Shown: positions 48,035 to 61,507, counted from the stretch's first letter. The stretch: 64,000 nucleotides of DNA from Thuidium tamariscinum (GCA_947034885.2 OX344750.2:30924821-30988820), one strand, 5' to 3'. Made by a program: numbers and translations. The notes: generated by a model from the sequence alone, not told the origin.

Positions 48035-49399
48035 CAGTGGGGTCCCAATTAAAATGGCATTTTGGGATCCGCAGTGAAAATAATTTCAGCTCTACCAACT
48101 TTGACAAGCTTCATGAGAGCTCAAAAATTGATATTTTACTATGAATTTTTTTAAAAGATCATCTATAAGTTAATAACATGCATACGATATTTCAAATCCG
48201 AAAGACTTATACAAAAAAAGATATTCAAAATCTACCAATATGTGTAGTTGTGAGAAACATTTAACTACTTTCAACTTTGACACCCTCCCAAGGATTGAAT
48301 TGTTTTTTTTGCCATGAGATTTTTGTCATGAAATAATCTCTATGTTTATAATAATATGTGTGAAAAATTTCAAGGTCAAAAAAAGATATTTGAAATCTCC
48401 CAACATGTGTAGTTTTGAATTCTTTTTTACAATTGCCAATTTTGCCACCCTCTCAAAAATTGGTTTCCTACCATGAATTCTTTTTGTGAAGTCATCTCTA
48501 TGTTGATAACATGTGCTCCAAATTTCAAATTCAAATGAATTACCAAAAAAATATATCCAAAATCTCTCAACATATGTAGTTGTGAGGAGTTTTTGAGCCC
48601 TTAGTATAGTGTTATTTTCTGGAGCAAAGTTTGACACGGATGTAAAAACTCATCCTCACAACTACACATGTTGGGAGATTTTGAATATCTTTTTTTGGTT
48701 GAGCTTTTCAAACTTGAAATTTAGAACATATATTATCAATATAGAAGTGATCTTGTGCAAAAAATTTCATGTTAAATAGACAAATTTTTAGCCCTTGGGA
48801 GAGTGTCAAAGTTGGCAATAGTGAAAATTTTCTCACAATTATATATGTTCAGAGATTTTGTATATCTTTTATTTGGTAATTTATTTGAAATTGAAATTTA
48901 GAACACATGTTATCAACATAGAGAAGGCTTCACAAAAAAAATTCATGATAAGAAATCCATTTTTCAGCCCTTGGGAGGGTATCAAAGTTGGCAATTATGA
49001 AAAATTTCTCAAAACTACACATGTTGGGAGATTTCAAATATCGTTTTTTAAATTAATATTTTTAAATTTAAATTTTCTACACATATTAAAAACATATATT
49101 TCATTTCATGCAAAAAATTTCATGAAAAAAGACTCAATCCTTAGGAAGGTGTCAAAGTTGAAATTAGTGAAATGTTTTTGACTACTACACATGTTGGTAG
49201 ATTTTGAATACCTTTTTTTGTGTAAGTCTTTTGGCCTTTTAAATTTGTCATGCATATTATTAACTTACAAAAAATGTTGGAAAAATATTTTCATAGTAAT
49301 ATATCAATTTTTGAGCTCTTGGGAGGCTATCAAGGTTGGCAGAGTTGAAATTGTTTTCATTATGGATCCTAAAACACCATTTTGATTGGGACCCCATTG
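48035..49399. mobile_element. Pogo/Tc1-like foldback element, 1365 bp
   Basis: Ends CAGTGGGGTCCCAATTAAAA and TTTTGATTGGGACCCCATTG, flanked by TA (48033-48034, 49400-49401). Inside each end lie tandem units of about 175 bp, three in one direction (to about 48.6 kb) and about four in the other, sharing ACATGTGTAGTT (or complement), TTGACACCCTCCCAAGG and ATGTTGATAACATG motifs, so each half can fold on the other. Confidence 0.85.
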
Positions 49400-49404
49400 T
49401 ACTG

Positions 49405-50406
49405 TACAAATGAAAATATTTTCAGAAATATTTGTTGATTTTGATGGCTTACAATAAAATAACTTTCTTGATGTAAAGCAATCTAATTTCTCTATTTTGT
49501 ATAGACATACAATATAATGTAGTATTTCATAATATAAAACAAATATCTAAGCAATTCTATATTTTAAAACAAAGGTTTGACACTTTGAAAGTTCAAACTA
49601 TAAAAATGCACACATTTAAAAAAAATTCAAGTACATTAGAAAGTACAATTGCAAAGCTAATATTCTTTTGTTTTATATTCAAATTAACTAATATGATTTG
49701 AATTTAATTTTTAACATAAATATACCATTAACAAAGTTGTTCACAAAAATTTGAAGAAAATTATATAATGTTCTTTTGTAAAGTCAATAGCATTTTCACC
49801 TATTATAAATTGAATTTTGGCTCTGGTGATTTTATCATGTTGAACAAACAGAAGAAAAGGACTAGTTAAATACAAGTAGAAACAACATACTATCAATGAC
49901 TCAAGTCAAGGAATTTAGGTTTACTAAAATTAATTTTCAATTTTATTATGACAAGGTGATAGATAGAGATAGAGATAGATACATATTTTTAGTTGCTTAA
50001 TAATCAATTATTTGAGTGTAGACTATGATTACATTTTCTTAGGAGTCACAAAATTATCTTGATTAGTAGGAAGTAAGATATTCATAGCTATCCAATCATC
50101 AAGCGTAATAAAGATAGATACAACTAATGGAATTTTTGTCTTTTTTAACTATATATCAACCTAAAGAATTTCAATTTGTGAAATTATATATTTATCAACA
50201 TCAAATAACATCAATTGTGGAGGTGTCCCTTATTAGGGATAGTGAGTGCTCCTCCACTTAATAAGTATTTGAATTATAGTAAAAATAGTTTTCTATTATC
50301 TCCATTAGTACATTTTTTTCTAAACATGCTAGATTACAATTGAAATGGGATCAATAAACATATCCCATATCCCATACCTACACCTATATATGTATGTTGT
50401 ATCATA
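49405..50406. other. Gene-free AT-rich stretch
   Basis: Nothing gene-like; a short (AGATAG)n run lies near 49965. Confidence 0.4.
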
Positions 50407-50410
50407 TTAA

Positions 50411-51334
50411 CCCCTAAAGGACCAAGGCCTTTTTTCTATCAAAAACCTCTCAAAACTACCATTTCTGTTCCATTCATCCAAGAAAACAAAAAGAATATTT
50501 TTTTAAGAATCTAACCATAGGATCTTGTACTTAACTTGATTGAGATCAGGTGGTAAAAATTTCATGAAGTTTGACCGTACAGATTGGAAGATATGAGCAT
50601 TCGAAGTTGGAAATACAAGTTTTTTTGAACTATGGTTTGCAATTTCAGATGACTTTGACTGGCATTTGTAAGAAAAAATTGCACTATAGACTTTGAATTT
50701 ATAATTTTTTGTGTTAAAAAATTCAATTGAGAGTCTAGGAAAAAAATTTCACACAAAAAACACTTGATTTTCATTCTTTAAAAAATTGTTAAGTAGATGT
50801 AGGTCCAAGATTGAAAGAAAAACTAAATGGTTAATAACTCTAAGTTGGGATTGAAATACAATAATCCCAATGGTGAGATTGTTCTAGCAAGTAACCATAA
50901 CCTTGTCCAACAAGTTTTTTTTTTAAAATGGTGAAAATTGCATTAAAAAATGAATCCTATAAGTTATTTTTTGAGGAAATTGTTTAGATTGCCCCAAAAA
51001 CAAGATTGTCCATAACTTTCTCATTATAAGTCCAAATAGAATGAATCAAAGCTTCACATGTAGGTAAAGATATATTATTTTAGGAAAAAAAATTTAAAAA
51101 TCAAATTTTGACTTTTTGCAAAAAAAAAATTCTGCCTGCCGAATGAAAATTTGGGCTTTTTGTGGTATAACTTTTGCCCCCAGTCACCAATTGAAATAAA
51201 AATTACATTCCCATGAAGATAATTAGTTTCCCTATCTTACGAGAAAGTTTCAAAAAGATTCATTAAAAATTGAGGTCTACGGAACTTGCCCGAACTCCAA
51301 ATTGTCCCCTGAGGGGACAATGGTCCTTTAGGGG
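50411..51334. mobile_element. TTAA-type (piggyBac-like) element, 924 bp
   Basis: Ends CCCCTAAAGGACCAAGGCC and ATGGTCCTTTAGGGG, TTAA on both sides (50407-50410, 51335-51338). The body has TAACTTTTGCCCCC and TTCATTCTATTTGGACT-like sequence (on one or other strand) shared with copies at 59067 and 60784. No transposase frame. Confidence 0.92.
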
Positions 51335-51339
51335 TTAAT

Positions 51340-52020
51340 GTTTGTAAATCATACTTGTAGATATTTGACATGTATTTTATATCTCATATATATAAGAAAA
51401 AAATTGGTTTTGGTTTTAGAAGGGTGAGTGGTTGAATCATGTATTTTGCTTTGTTTATTTTTTATTTGTGGAAATGGTTAAAAAAAACCTTGAAGAAAGT
51501 TGAGGACCTTAAGCGTTGGATGAATGACTTCATTGTTCACTATCAAAACAAAACAATACACAAGCAAGTATAATAATCAAAGCATTTTGGTGACTACCTT
51601 GATTATAGGAGGCCATATCTTGTAATGAACAATTGATAAGATGTATGTAACTATTTTCCTTTTGAAAGATAAGGTAGGAGGTTTTTAAAGCACTCAAGCT
51701 CTTAAATCACCCACTTCTTCAAATGTACACTATTTGAACATGTTGTTTATTCAATGTACTAGCAATGTACAAATAGTGTGCATTTGAGGAGGTAGGTGAT
51801 TTTAGAGCCTTCTACGATTTCAACTTCAAAAATTCACATCTTGTTTCACAAAGCTCCAAAAAATATGAAAGAACTTGGGTTAGGTGCCAATTCCATTTGT
51901 CTTTTAAGGAAAATTTATTTAAAAATATCTCAAGAAGTTTCATTTCTCCCCAAATCGAGTTTCAACTTTGAAGTAGGCACTTTATGAACATCCTTTCTTG
52001 GAGCATTGCTACTAAAGTAG
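51340..52020. other. Gene-free stretch
   Basis: A short inverted pair around ATTTGAACATG (51720-51790) is the only structure noticed. Confidence 0.35.
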
Positions 52021-52311
52021 CATTAGATGTTTTTTGAAGCCTTTGGAAGAGTGAATTCCCAGACTATGAAAACGTAGAAACTGTTGCAAAAATGCAGAAC
52101 TGCAAGAATCTTGATTTGATCGAGACTGTGCAATGTCATTAAATTTTATATTTTAAAATTTATTTTGCGTTACAAGATAAAAGAAATTATTTATTTATTT
52201 ATTTATTTGATAATGATTAGCCTGACACTTTGACATCAGTCAAGAGTTTGGAGAACAGTTTGGGGAACAGACCTAAAACAGCCTTCTAGAGGCTTCAAAT
52301 CTCTCCTAATG
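52021..52311. mobile_element. CATTAG-ended MITE, copy 3 (291 bp)
   Basis: Ends CATTAGATGTTTTTTGAAGCC and GGCTTCAAATCTCTCCTAATG. Interior has the same plan as 25940-26297 (AT-rich core, then GACATCAGTCAAGAG). TSD not seen. Confidence 0.7.
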
Positions 52312-52883
52312 TTTGCTCATAAAGCAACCATGTAAGCCTACCTAACTCATCATTGACAATGATACATATTTCAACATGTCACTTATTCCTAAAGGAGAAT
52401 CTCACCCAATACTACACTTGTACCTTGCATTGGACCCTAGACTCATCCAAAACTGTCCCTAGACTGCAATTAATGTATTTGCCAAATGCTTGACCTTAAT
52501 TCATTGACACATATTAAGGATACATACCAAAATCTGATTGGCTCACTGCTAATTTTAGCAACATTCAGATTTTGGAACATCTATTGAACAGTTTCAGTGG
52601 TTTAGGGAGCCAATACTTTGAAAAATCATAAAAATTTCATACGGCATCTAAAAAACCTAATTTTTTTGGAAATATTCATGATTTTTACTTGCTATTATTA
52701 GAAAAATATCATTTTTAGAAAAACCTACCTCCAATTATGTTGAGTTCCTTATTTGAATGATTTTAGGTGTTTCCACCGTAAATAGAGATCACATGTAGAA
52801 CACAATCACTTTTGGAGTAGACTACCTTAGTTGTTTCCAATGGCCTTTGCAATGGCACTCAGTGCTTTGCATTGCTTGTTTGA

Positions 52884-53615
52884 CCCCTAAGCGCCGGCAG
52901 AGCCATTTAATGGTTTTCGGATGACTTCTCTAAGCCACCAAAAGGCTTGAATAGTAGTTTTTTCATCCATTTTTTTTCCAATGACCTTTCTTGTTGAGTT
53001 ACAAAGAGTGTCCAATTGAATTCTTATTGTAATTGATGTTTTTTTTCATGTAGTTGAAAAGTAATTAAGAAAAAAGGATGGCAAAATTTGTCATTTTAGT
53101 GTATTTTAAGAAATTGAGTAAATCTGAAATTTCTCCTTGGAAACGACATTTTTTGAATTTGAGCCCAACTAATGAAATGGAGTTCCTCTACTCTAGTTTC
53201 TTCTCCAATTGAAATTTTGGAAAAATTCGTAAACTTGAATATTTTATTGCAGTTTGAACTTTGACTGTATTTTTAATGTCCATTGCATTTTAATTATAGA
53301 TGTACACTGCAAATTAGTTTACACCATGATGATTTCCACTGTATTGTTCACACATGGTGAAATTTTCATATTTTTTGAGATTATTTTCTATTTTCTATGA
53401 TTTTTTCTTCAATTTTTCTTCGAAAAATTCCAGAAAATACAATTTTCCTCAAAAAAATCTGAAATTTCTGTGAAGTACAGAGGACATACAGGTTTCATCT
53501 TTGAAAAATAAAAATAAAAATTTCCATACACATCTGGTTACAAAATGGTAACAAATTGAGTGACAGACAGACAGTGCAGCCTGAAACCAGTGGTCATAGG
53601 CCCGGCGTTTCAGGG
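52884..53615. mobile_element. TTAA-type element with GC-rich ends, 732 bp
   Basis: Ends CCCCTAAGCGCCGGCAGAGCC and GGCCCGGCGTTTCAGGG; right flank TTAA (53616-53619), left flank TTGA (52880-52883, one change). The CGCCGG-containing ends set it apart from the AT-rich TTAA families but resemble the terminus at 11640. Confidence 0.7.
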
Positions 53616-53619
53616 TTAA

Positions 53620-56280
53620 CTTAGTCGGTTGCGAAGTTGATTTATCCAAGTCCCAGCACGTTTGAGCACGTTTTCATGTGGGGAATTATTGACCCCAAAT
53701 GAAGGCCTTTCAGTTCTAAAGTTGACAAACAATAATTTGCATCCAAGCCAGGGAAGTACAGGTGGGGCATGTTAGGTTGGGTATTCATCAGAGCTGATTG
53801 GGAAGTCCAAGCAAATATGGTAACTACGTTAGATTGCAGATGTCCAGACACACAATGTACCCCAAAGTGGTAGTAATTGCCAACTCCAATTTAAGATGTC
53901 CAGCAAAGCAACTCAGCAAAGCAACACTGTAAATGGTCTGGTCCATTGATCTTCTCTGCAGGAGGAACGCCGTCCATTGATTTCATGTGCTGAGTTGCTT
54001 TGCTGAGTTGCTGTGGGGCTGCTCTTAAACAGTACCTTACTTTTCGAATGATAAGTCATATGGTAAGTCATATGGTAAGCAGAGTTGCAGGCACGGGAAA
54101 TGATCACACAGTGAGTTACCAATTTCTTTCTTGTATGACTTTTTGAAACTGCCTGCCCTTACCATATAAGTTGAGAATAAAATTCCAGGTCCATTAGACA
54201 GGCAGATTCACAACCACACAATCATGGATCATATGGGGCTGACATCACTTTTGAACAAAGGGAATGCTGCCCTCAAAGTACAGTACTGGATCAAACTTTT
54301 TGATAAAGGCATGCTCAAATCACTTCCAAATCACTTCCAAAGCCTAATGGTAAGGCACCTACACCTAAAATCACACAACTTATTAGCATTTCATCATTGT
54401 TCCTATTATGAGATTGGAAAACTTTCTGTGGGGTCATATTGGTAGTCAAAAGGTAGTCAACATTTCAAATGTACTCTCTCTAATACACACTTCGTACTCA
54501 AAATTCAGAAACATTTTCTTACTCAAAATTCAAAAGCATTTGTGAACATCCCATCCTACCACAATCCAAAGCATCATCACCCCTCGATTGTAATGGATTG
54601 GCAGATACTGCCACTTCTTGGTACATTGTGTGTAATGGATTGAACAATGTACCAAAAAGTGGCAATAACTACCAATTCTAAAAAATTTAAAATTTTAATA
54701 CACTTGGCATGTTTGTACAAGCCAAAGAATTTAAAATTTTTAAACTTTTAAATCTCCATTTCCCTCGCCCCCCTCCTCTTGTAATTTTTTGAAACCAACT
54801 AATTGACAAACATTATGGGACAAGTGATCCTGTATTTATATTCATATCTGTATTCTTATCTGTATCTGTATTTGTACTTGTACCTATGTTTGTATCTGGA
54901 CCATATCTGGACCATTCCGTATAATATATGTAGAGTATCCGTATCCATATCCATATCCATATCTGAACGGTTCAGATTAAATCTTACATGATCAATGGCT
55001 TGGGAATTTTTGAGAAATCAACAATGATTACAAAAGTAAGTTTAAAAAAAAAAATCAATGGCCTGTAAATTTTTTGAGAGAGGAGGGGAGGGGGGGGGGC
55101 TAATTAATTGCCCTGGGTGGTACGCCACTTTTTGTCACATTGTATGGAGCAAGTTCAATTTCTATAAATTAGACAATCCTCTTTTATTTATATATATACC
55201 AAAAAAAATTCAAAAACTTAAGCATTCTTTTGATTATTTATTTTCTAACTAAGCTACAAAGGACCTATGGTGTTTCAAAAAATTTCATCCTAATTACATC
55301 TACTATTTTTTTCTAATACTTGTGATTAATAGTCAACATGTATTGATTAATTATATATATTTTTATAAAAAATTATAAAAGCATTTTTTTTCCTAAATCA
55401 ATTATAATTTTTATCTTAAAGTTTTCAATGGCATCATTTGTATATTAGTCTTCAATCCTCATGTAGTTTCCAATACCTACTAGTAGTGTTCTTCAAGTAG
55501 AAAATTGAACATAATTAAGAAAAATGCAACTAAGGTAGTTCTATGATTTTTTTTATGCTAATAATATATTCGAAAATTCAATTCAAAGTTGAAAACATAG
55601 GGTACATGGCCTATAAAATAAACATTCTTGAACATCTTTGAATACTCAAAACATTTCAAAACTTCACACGTAGATTAGGATGATTAGCATTATAACACCA
55701 TTTTGATAAATATTAAAAAATTTGAATGTCAAATTGTTTAGAAAAATATATATTCTAAAAATAAATAAATAATATTTTTTGGATTGTATAGATTGATACC
55801 TACTCAAAAACATTTCATTATTTGAATCATTCAATTTTGAAGAATGTGTTGAAAGTTATGAGGAGTTTTATATTGCAGGCAATGAAGGTAGAAAAAACAT
55901 TTAAAGTTGTCTTTTATTTCTTCTACACTCAATTTTGAGAATTTGAAGATTAAAAACATTAATTCTTTATTAGAACATTTTCACTATCAGAATTGACAAT
56001 TTTTATATTCTTAAAAAAGTTATTACTAGTTTAGTATTTTTTTTCATCCAATATCACATCATGCTTTATATATTTTTAGAAGACGAATATGTTCAATTCT
56101 TGTACGTTTGCTGGGATCTAGTGCCCTTGATTCTTTATATTATTTTCTCTTTCAATGGAAATGGTTCATATATTTAAAAACAACAACATGAATATAGCAT
56201 TTTTTTTGGGTAAAGTATTTGTATATATATTTCTAACACATTTTCCAAATTTTTTACTAAAATTCATAAGTTATAGGAGT
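53620..56280. other. Gene-free stretch
   Basis: 53.6-54.5 kb is of mixed composition with a short inverted pair CAGCAAAGCAACTCAGCAAAG / CTTTGCTGAGTTGC (about 53890 and 53994). No gene recognised. Confidence 0.35.
54836..54966. repeat. Hexanucleotide-like TATCTG/ATCCAT microsatellite
   Basis: TTATATTCATATCTGTATTC then GTATCCATATCCATATCC: irregular 6-base periodicity over about 130 bases, giving an artificial YSYLYLYL reading frame. Confidence 0.85.
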
Positions 56281-56914
56281 AATGTAGGGTGATTGGAAGA
56301 AAGTGTGGTACTATTTTTAGAGTGATGGAACTGTTTTCCTCTAGAACTTTTGGAATACGGAGTTGGTGCACTTGAATGCAAGCATATATCTTATTTTTTA
56401 GGAATTAAAAATAATAATTTTATATTTAAAATTTAATTTTTCTAATTTATCACATTTTGAGGTTTGGAACTTTTTAGTATTGGAAAGTATCCAAAATTAA
56501 TGATTCAGAGCTAAAAATTTTGTAGTCTATTCCCACAATAGGTGAGTAGGGAGGCATGTGCCTACCAAGAGGCATCCAAAAATGCATTATTTTATAGCCT
56601 CTATATTTTTGCAAATAGGGCTCTCTTGTGCATGTACTTTTGAACATTGAAGATGGTTTCAACTTTATTTTTTTGAAGAATTTTCAAGTAGTCATATCAT
56701 CATAATACTTGCAATGATACTTTTAGCCATCAATTCTTCAAATTGATGATAGAGATTGCTTTGTTTTGTAGTACTCGTAGGGTCATTGCGAGAAAGAGGG
56801 TCTAAAAATGTGTAGTGTTTTACACAATACTAATTTTTTTTCTTCAGAAGTACTTTATAGTTAGAAAAATAATTTAAAAAAGCTGAAAAATGTGTTTTAT
56901 GTATGTACCTTTAA

Positions 56915-57655
56915 CCCTTAAAATTTCTAGCAACTTTCAAGGTATTTTGGATTCTAATTTTGTAAGTTATAAAGAATTGAAGCTCAAAGGGTAATGGATT
57001 ATTTTAAGCCAAATTAATTGTAGGATCTTGTAAAAAGTCAAGTTCCTTCAAAGAAATCAATGTTTTGGCATAACTGAAATTGTTTTTTAAATTTGATTGC
57101 TTCTTTTGGATACATAGTGTTTTAGAAAGTTGGCATCCTAGGTTCATTTTTAAGGTAACTAAGTCCTCATGCATGGAAACAAGTCTTCTATTCTTAGGAC
57201 CAAAAATGAGTGAAAAAATGGTCTTGCAATAGTGATTATTTCATTGTTAAATTTCAAGAAAATATGAGAAAAAATAAAAGATTTGCCACAAATTTGGAGC
57301 CAAAATTCAAGAATAAACATGGTGAAGTGAAAGAATAGAAAAAAGATACACAATAATTTTTTTTTGAGAAATAGATGGAATCCAAAAGCAAGATATGTAT
57401 TCAAGTGGTTATTGCTAGATACAAGTTATGAAGAGCTAGAAAACACATGCCTCAATTGTAATTCCCTATTTGATGATTTTTTGACTCTTTACCTCTAAAC
57501 TATCCATTGTTTAGTTTACCTAAATACACCTTTTTATAATTAACTTTATTTTCTTGAAGATGACATTAATAATAAGTAATTTTTCACATTTTTGAGTCTA
57601 AAAATGGCCATTCTAAGAAAATCAACCATACTATAGTTGATGAAAACTTATAGGG
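56915..57655. mobile_element. TTAA-type element, 741 bp
   Basis: Ends CCCTTAAAATTTCTAGCAACT and the inverted counterpart AGTTGATGAAAACTTATAGGG; TTAA on both sides (56911-56914, 57656-57659). Confidence 0.75.
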
Positions 57656-59045
57656 TTAAGGAATACTAGGAAAAGGTATTCTAATAGAGTGGTATTCTAT
57701 GAGTATGTGAATATGGTCTTGTAAACTTGTGAGCATATAATTTATTAAGGATTTTATTTAAAAATTTTGGCCATAATTTAATAACTCCCATAAATTTTAG
57801 TACCTATTACTATAGTTTCTTCAACAACCTTCTTATGCCATTTATTGTACTTTGCTAAATTCGAAGAAGAAAAAAATTGGTGACTAATTAAAGTTTTTTT
57901 TAATCAAATGAGGTTATTCCATTCAAATTTAGATTTCTATGATCATTCTTTTATTGTTCTCTCTTGGCACCGAGGGGAGTCCCGTAGGTACAAAAAACTA
58001 AAAAGTAAAATATGAATATTTTTGGCTACAACCACAAGACTCTTTCAGACACCGAGAGGTAATAAGAAATAAGATAGATTGGAATGATTACAAAAATATA
58101 ACAAAGTTTGATAAGTATCATATTGAGATGACATGTTCAATCCTCTTCTCGACGATGAGAGGTGGTTAGATACCAAAAAATAAAACGAGAGTGATCAATT
58201 AAACATCCATTAGCTCCAAAAAGAATAATTGGATCCTTGGATGGATCCTACAAGAGGACAATGATCTACTAATCAATAATTTTGTATCACTAAGTTCATT
58301 CTTTACAAAATGAATCCCTATCCACCAAATATTTTTCTTTTAAAATCTTAACAAGTCCAATTACTAACACATTGAGATAGAAGTGTAGGTATATAAGCCC
58401 CTAATAGGACCCATGCTACTAGAAGATAGTCATCAACCAAATGAAATGTGGTGTACCTTAACTCTTTCCACATGTAATGAAATCCTATGAACAAATTTTT
58501 TTTCCAAAATCTAAACAAGTCTTTTAATTTGCAAATCAAGGGGGAAGAATTGATACCTTCCTATTGACCTTGAAAGGACTTATAATGCTTCAAGATAATG
58601 ATCAACCATATAAAACTTAATGTAGCAATGATTCTTATCAACAATTGTAGGACAATGTTCAACTAATATTCTAAACAAACTTATTTTCATCTTCATTCAT
58701 CATTTATAGAAATTTAGATCTTCATCTTTGTGATGTATAATCCTTAAAAAGATTGAAAATTAGAATTTTCATCTAAATTCTATAAAACCATGGTAATAGG
58801 TTCACAATAGTAAATATTAGAATTTATTAAAAATAATAAAATTTGATCCAAATTTTAAGATAGAATATAATTTTGTAGATACTACTAAATTTTCTAATGC
58901 TTCTTAAAATTTTTGGACTCTATGCTCTTATGATCCTTGCTCTACGCTCACAAATTCACACTCACATGCACACAAAATAGCACCATATTATAGTTGATGA
59001 AAATTTTGAGGATTAAAGAATAAGGAGAAGGTATTTTAGGGAGGA
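57620..59045 (+). repeat. Direct repeat pair bounding 1.3 kb
   Basis: ATAGTTGATGAAAACTTATAG...GGTATT at 57631-57682 recurs as ATAGTTGATGAAAATTTTGAG...GGTATT at 58993-59032. Both span the right end of the TTAA element plus host sequence, so a segment was duplicated or the copies are from an ectopic event. Traces of the Mutator-type MITE (GAGTATGTGAATATGG; CTCACATGCACAC) lie just inside each side. Confidence 0.55.
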
Positions 59046-59066
59046 AAAATATAGAAAATTATTTGA

Positions 59067-60019
59067 CCCCTAAAAGTCCAAGGCCATTTTTCTAGTCAAA
59101 ATCCATTCAAAATTGCCATTTTTGCTACATTCATCCCAAAAAACAATTTTATTTATATATTTTAAGAATCTAACCATATAGTCTTATGCTTATTTCATTC
59201 AAAAAAAAAAATTAATTTATATATTTTATTTTTCTTAGATCTTGTGATAAAAATTTCATCAAGTTTGACTATATATATTAGAAGATATTTGCCCTCAAAG
59301 TTGAAAAAAAGAATTGTTTTGAACATTGTCTTGCAATTTTTGATGACTTTGATTGCCAGTTGTTAAAATTTTATGCATGATAGACTTTGACTTATAAAAA
59401 AATTTGCATTGAAGAATTGACTTGAAAGTCTAAGAATTTTTTTAAAGTAATTGATTTTCATTCTTAAAAAAATTGTGAAGTAGAGGTACATCTAAGATTG
59501 GAAGAAAAACAAAATTGTTAATTGTTCTAAGATGGGATCAAAACACTATACTTTTAATGGTGAGATTTTTCTAAAATTCTTTTTAACTTTGTCAAGCAAT
59601 TTTTTTTGAAAAAAGAAAGAAAATCACATTCTGAATTGAAACCTATAAGTTATTTTTTCAAGAAATTGCTCAAATTATCCGAAAAGCAAGATTATTCATA
59701 ATTTTAATATAACTAATCCAAATGGAATGAATAAAAGCTTCACATGAAGACAAAAGTATAATATATAAGATTAAGAAAAATTAATTCTAGTTTCAATTTT
59801 TTGTGGATTTATTTTTCTGCTTGCTGAGTTCAAATTTCAACTTTTTGTGGTATAACTTTTGCTCCCAAGGACCAATTGAAATAAAAATTATATTCCTAAA
59901 TAGGTAATTAGTTTTCCTATCTTATGAAAAAGTTTCAAAAGAATTCACTAAATATTGAGGTCATTGGAACCTACTTGAATTCCAAATTGTCTCTTGAGGG
60001 GATGATGGGCTTTTAGGGG
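59067..60019. mobile_element. TTAA-type element, 953 bp
   Basis: Ends CCCCTAAAAGTCCAAGGCC and TGGGCTTTTAGGGG; right flank TTAA (60020-60023), left flank TTGA (59063-59066). Body homologous along its length to 50411-51334. Confidence 0.85.
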
Positions 60020-60675
60020 TTAAATAGGAGAACTAAAAATTAAAGTGTAAAATCTCATAAAAATAGTTATTTTTACTATAATTTCACATTGTAATTTTTG
60101 TAAGAAATAGGAAAATCCATTTTCTTACAACTAAAAATTGGCCATTTGAGATCACTTCATAGTGAAGAGATTTCATCAAAAGAATGATCTTGAAATCATT
60201 TTCAATGTTTAGAATTGCATATGCAAGGGAGCCTTATTTGCATGAACATAGAGGATGTAATCATGTAAAATAATGTTTTTTTTAAAAGACCTTTGGTAGG
60301 CATATGCTTGCCCTAATGTAGTAATGGACCCTAGAATTTTAAAGCTTTTAGCTCTAGATCATTAACCCCTAAAAGACAAAGTTGCATTTTTTGGCAATAC
60401 AATGATTTTGGGTAGCTCAATATACATGGATTTTGTTTGTTTTTTCTTAGAAATTCACATGTGTATCTAAAGAGTAGCTTTAAGGTCCAACAATTTTTAT
60501 AACTTTTGACTACATAGTTAAAAAGTTATTGCATGATATGTCATTTTCATTGCTTCATGGTAGCTATGGCAATCCAAAAAACTTCTTTAAGAATCACTTT
60601 TAAGAAAAATGAAAATTTTAAACTAATTCTTTAAACTTATATATACATTAGAGGCTTTTAATCATTCCATTATAA

Positions 60676-60783
60676 TTAGTGAGATGAAAGTAATAAGGAG
60701 TTGAAGTTTGTGGATAGGTGTAGAGTCTCTGAAAACCATACCTACCCACAAACTTAAATTTCTTATGACTTTCATTTCATTAA
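60676..60783. repeat. Inverted repeat of about 44-bp arms
   Basis: TTAGTGAGATGAAAGTAATA...GTTTGTGGATAGG pairs with CCTACCCACAAACTT...CTTTCATTTCATTAA around a 20-bp loop. Confidence 0.75.
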
Positions 60784-61507
60784 TCCCTATAGTTCCATTT
60801 GCCCTACAAGGGCCAAAATGCAACTTCAAGTAGGCTTGTATAGTCTCAATATTCATCACATTTTTTTATAACTTACTATGAATCTCGAAAATTATAAAAT
60901 CTTTTTTGAAATATATATTTTTATTTCAATTAGAGTTCAAGAGAAAAAGTTACGGCATAGCAAGCTGAAAATAGAGGTTAGCGAGACGCAGGTAGCCCTA
61001 AAAAATCACAAAAAGTCAAAATAAATTTTTAATATTTTTTTTCTTAAAATATTTTGTTTTTGTGTACAATGAGCGTATATGTAAAGCTATGATTCATTCT
61101 ATTTGGACTAGTGATGAGAAAAATTATGAACAAATTTAAGCTACTTCTTTAGAAAAAATTTGATTCTTTACGCTACTTCTAAGTTATTTTTCTAAAGAAG
61201 TAGCTTAAATTTTTTTTAATTCAAAGTTTATAGTGCAAAATATTTTTGCAATTGGCAATCAAAGTCATCTAAAATTATAAGATGGTATTTAAAGAAATTG
61301 ATATTTCTAACTTTGAATGCTAATATTTTTCAATCTATAAGATCAAACTTCATGGAATTCTTACCACATGATCTTTGTCAAGTGAAGTGAAAGATCTTAA
61401 GATTACATTCCAAGAAGATTGTTTTCAAAAAAATAATTGTAATGGATGCAACAAAATGGCAGTTTTGAGTGTTTTTTCGCAGAAAAATAGCCTTCGGACT
61501 TTAGGAG
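60784..61507. mobile_element. TTAA-type element, 724 bp, nested
   Basis: Ends TCCCTATAGTTCCATTTGCCC and CTTCGGACTTTAGGAG, TTAA on both sides (60780-60783, 61508-61511). Reverse-oriented relative of 50411-51334 (shares GATTCATTCTATTTGGACT). Confidence 0.85.

Noticed and set aside
54224-54445. 73-codon frame MDHMGLTSLLNKG
   Set aside because: No promoter, homology or splice context; length within chance for this composition.
54803-54991. Frame with YSYLYLYL repeats
   Set aside because: Translation of a hexanucleotide microsatellite.
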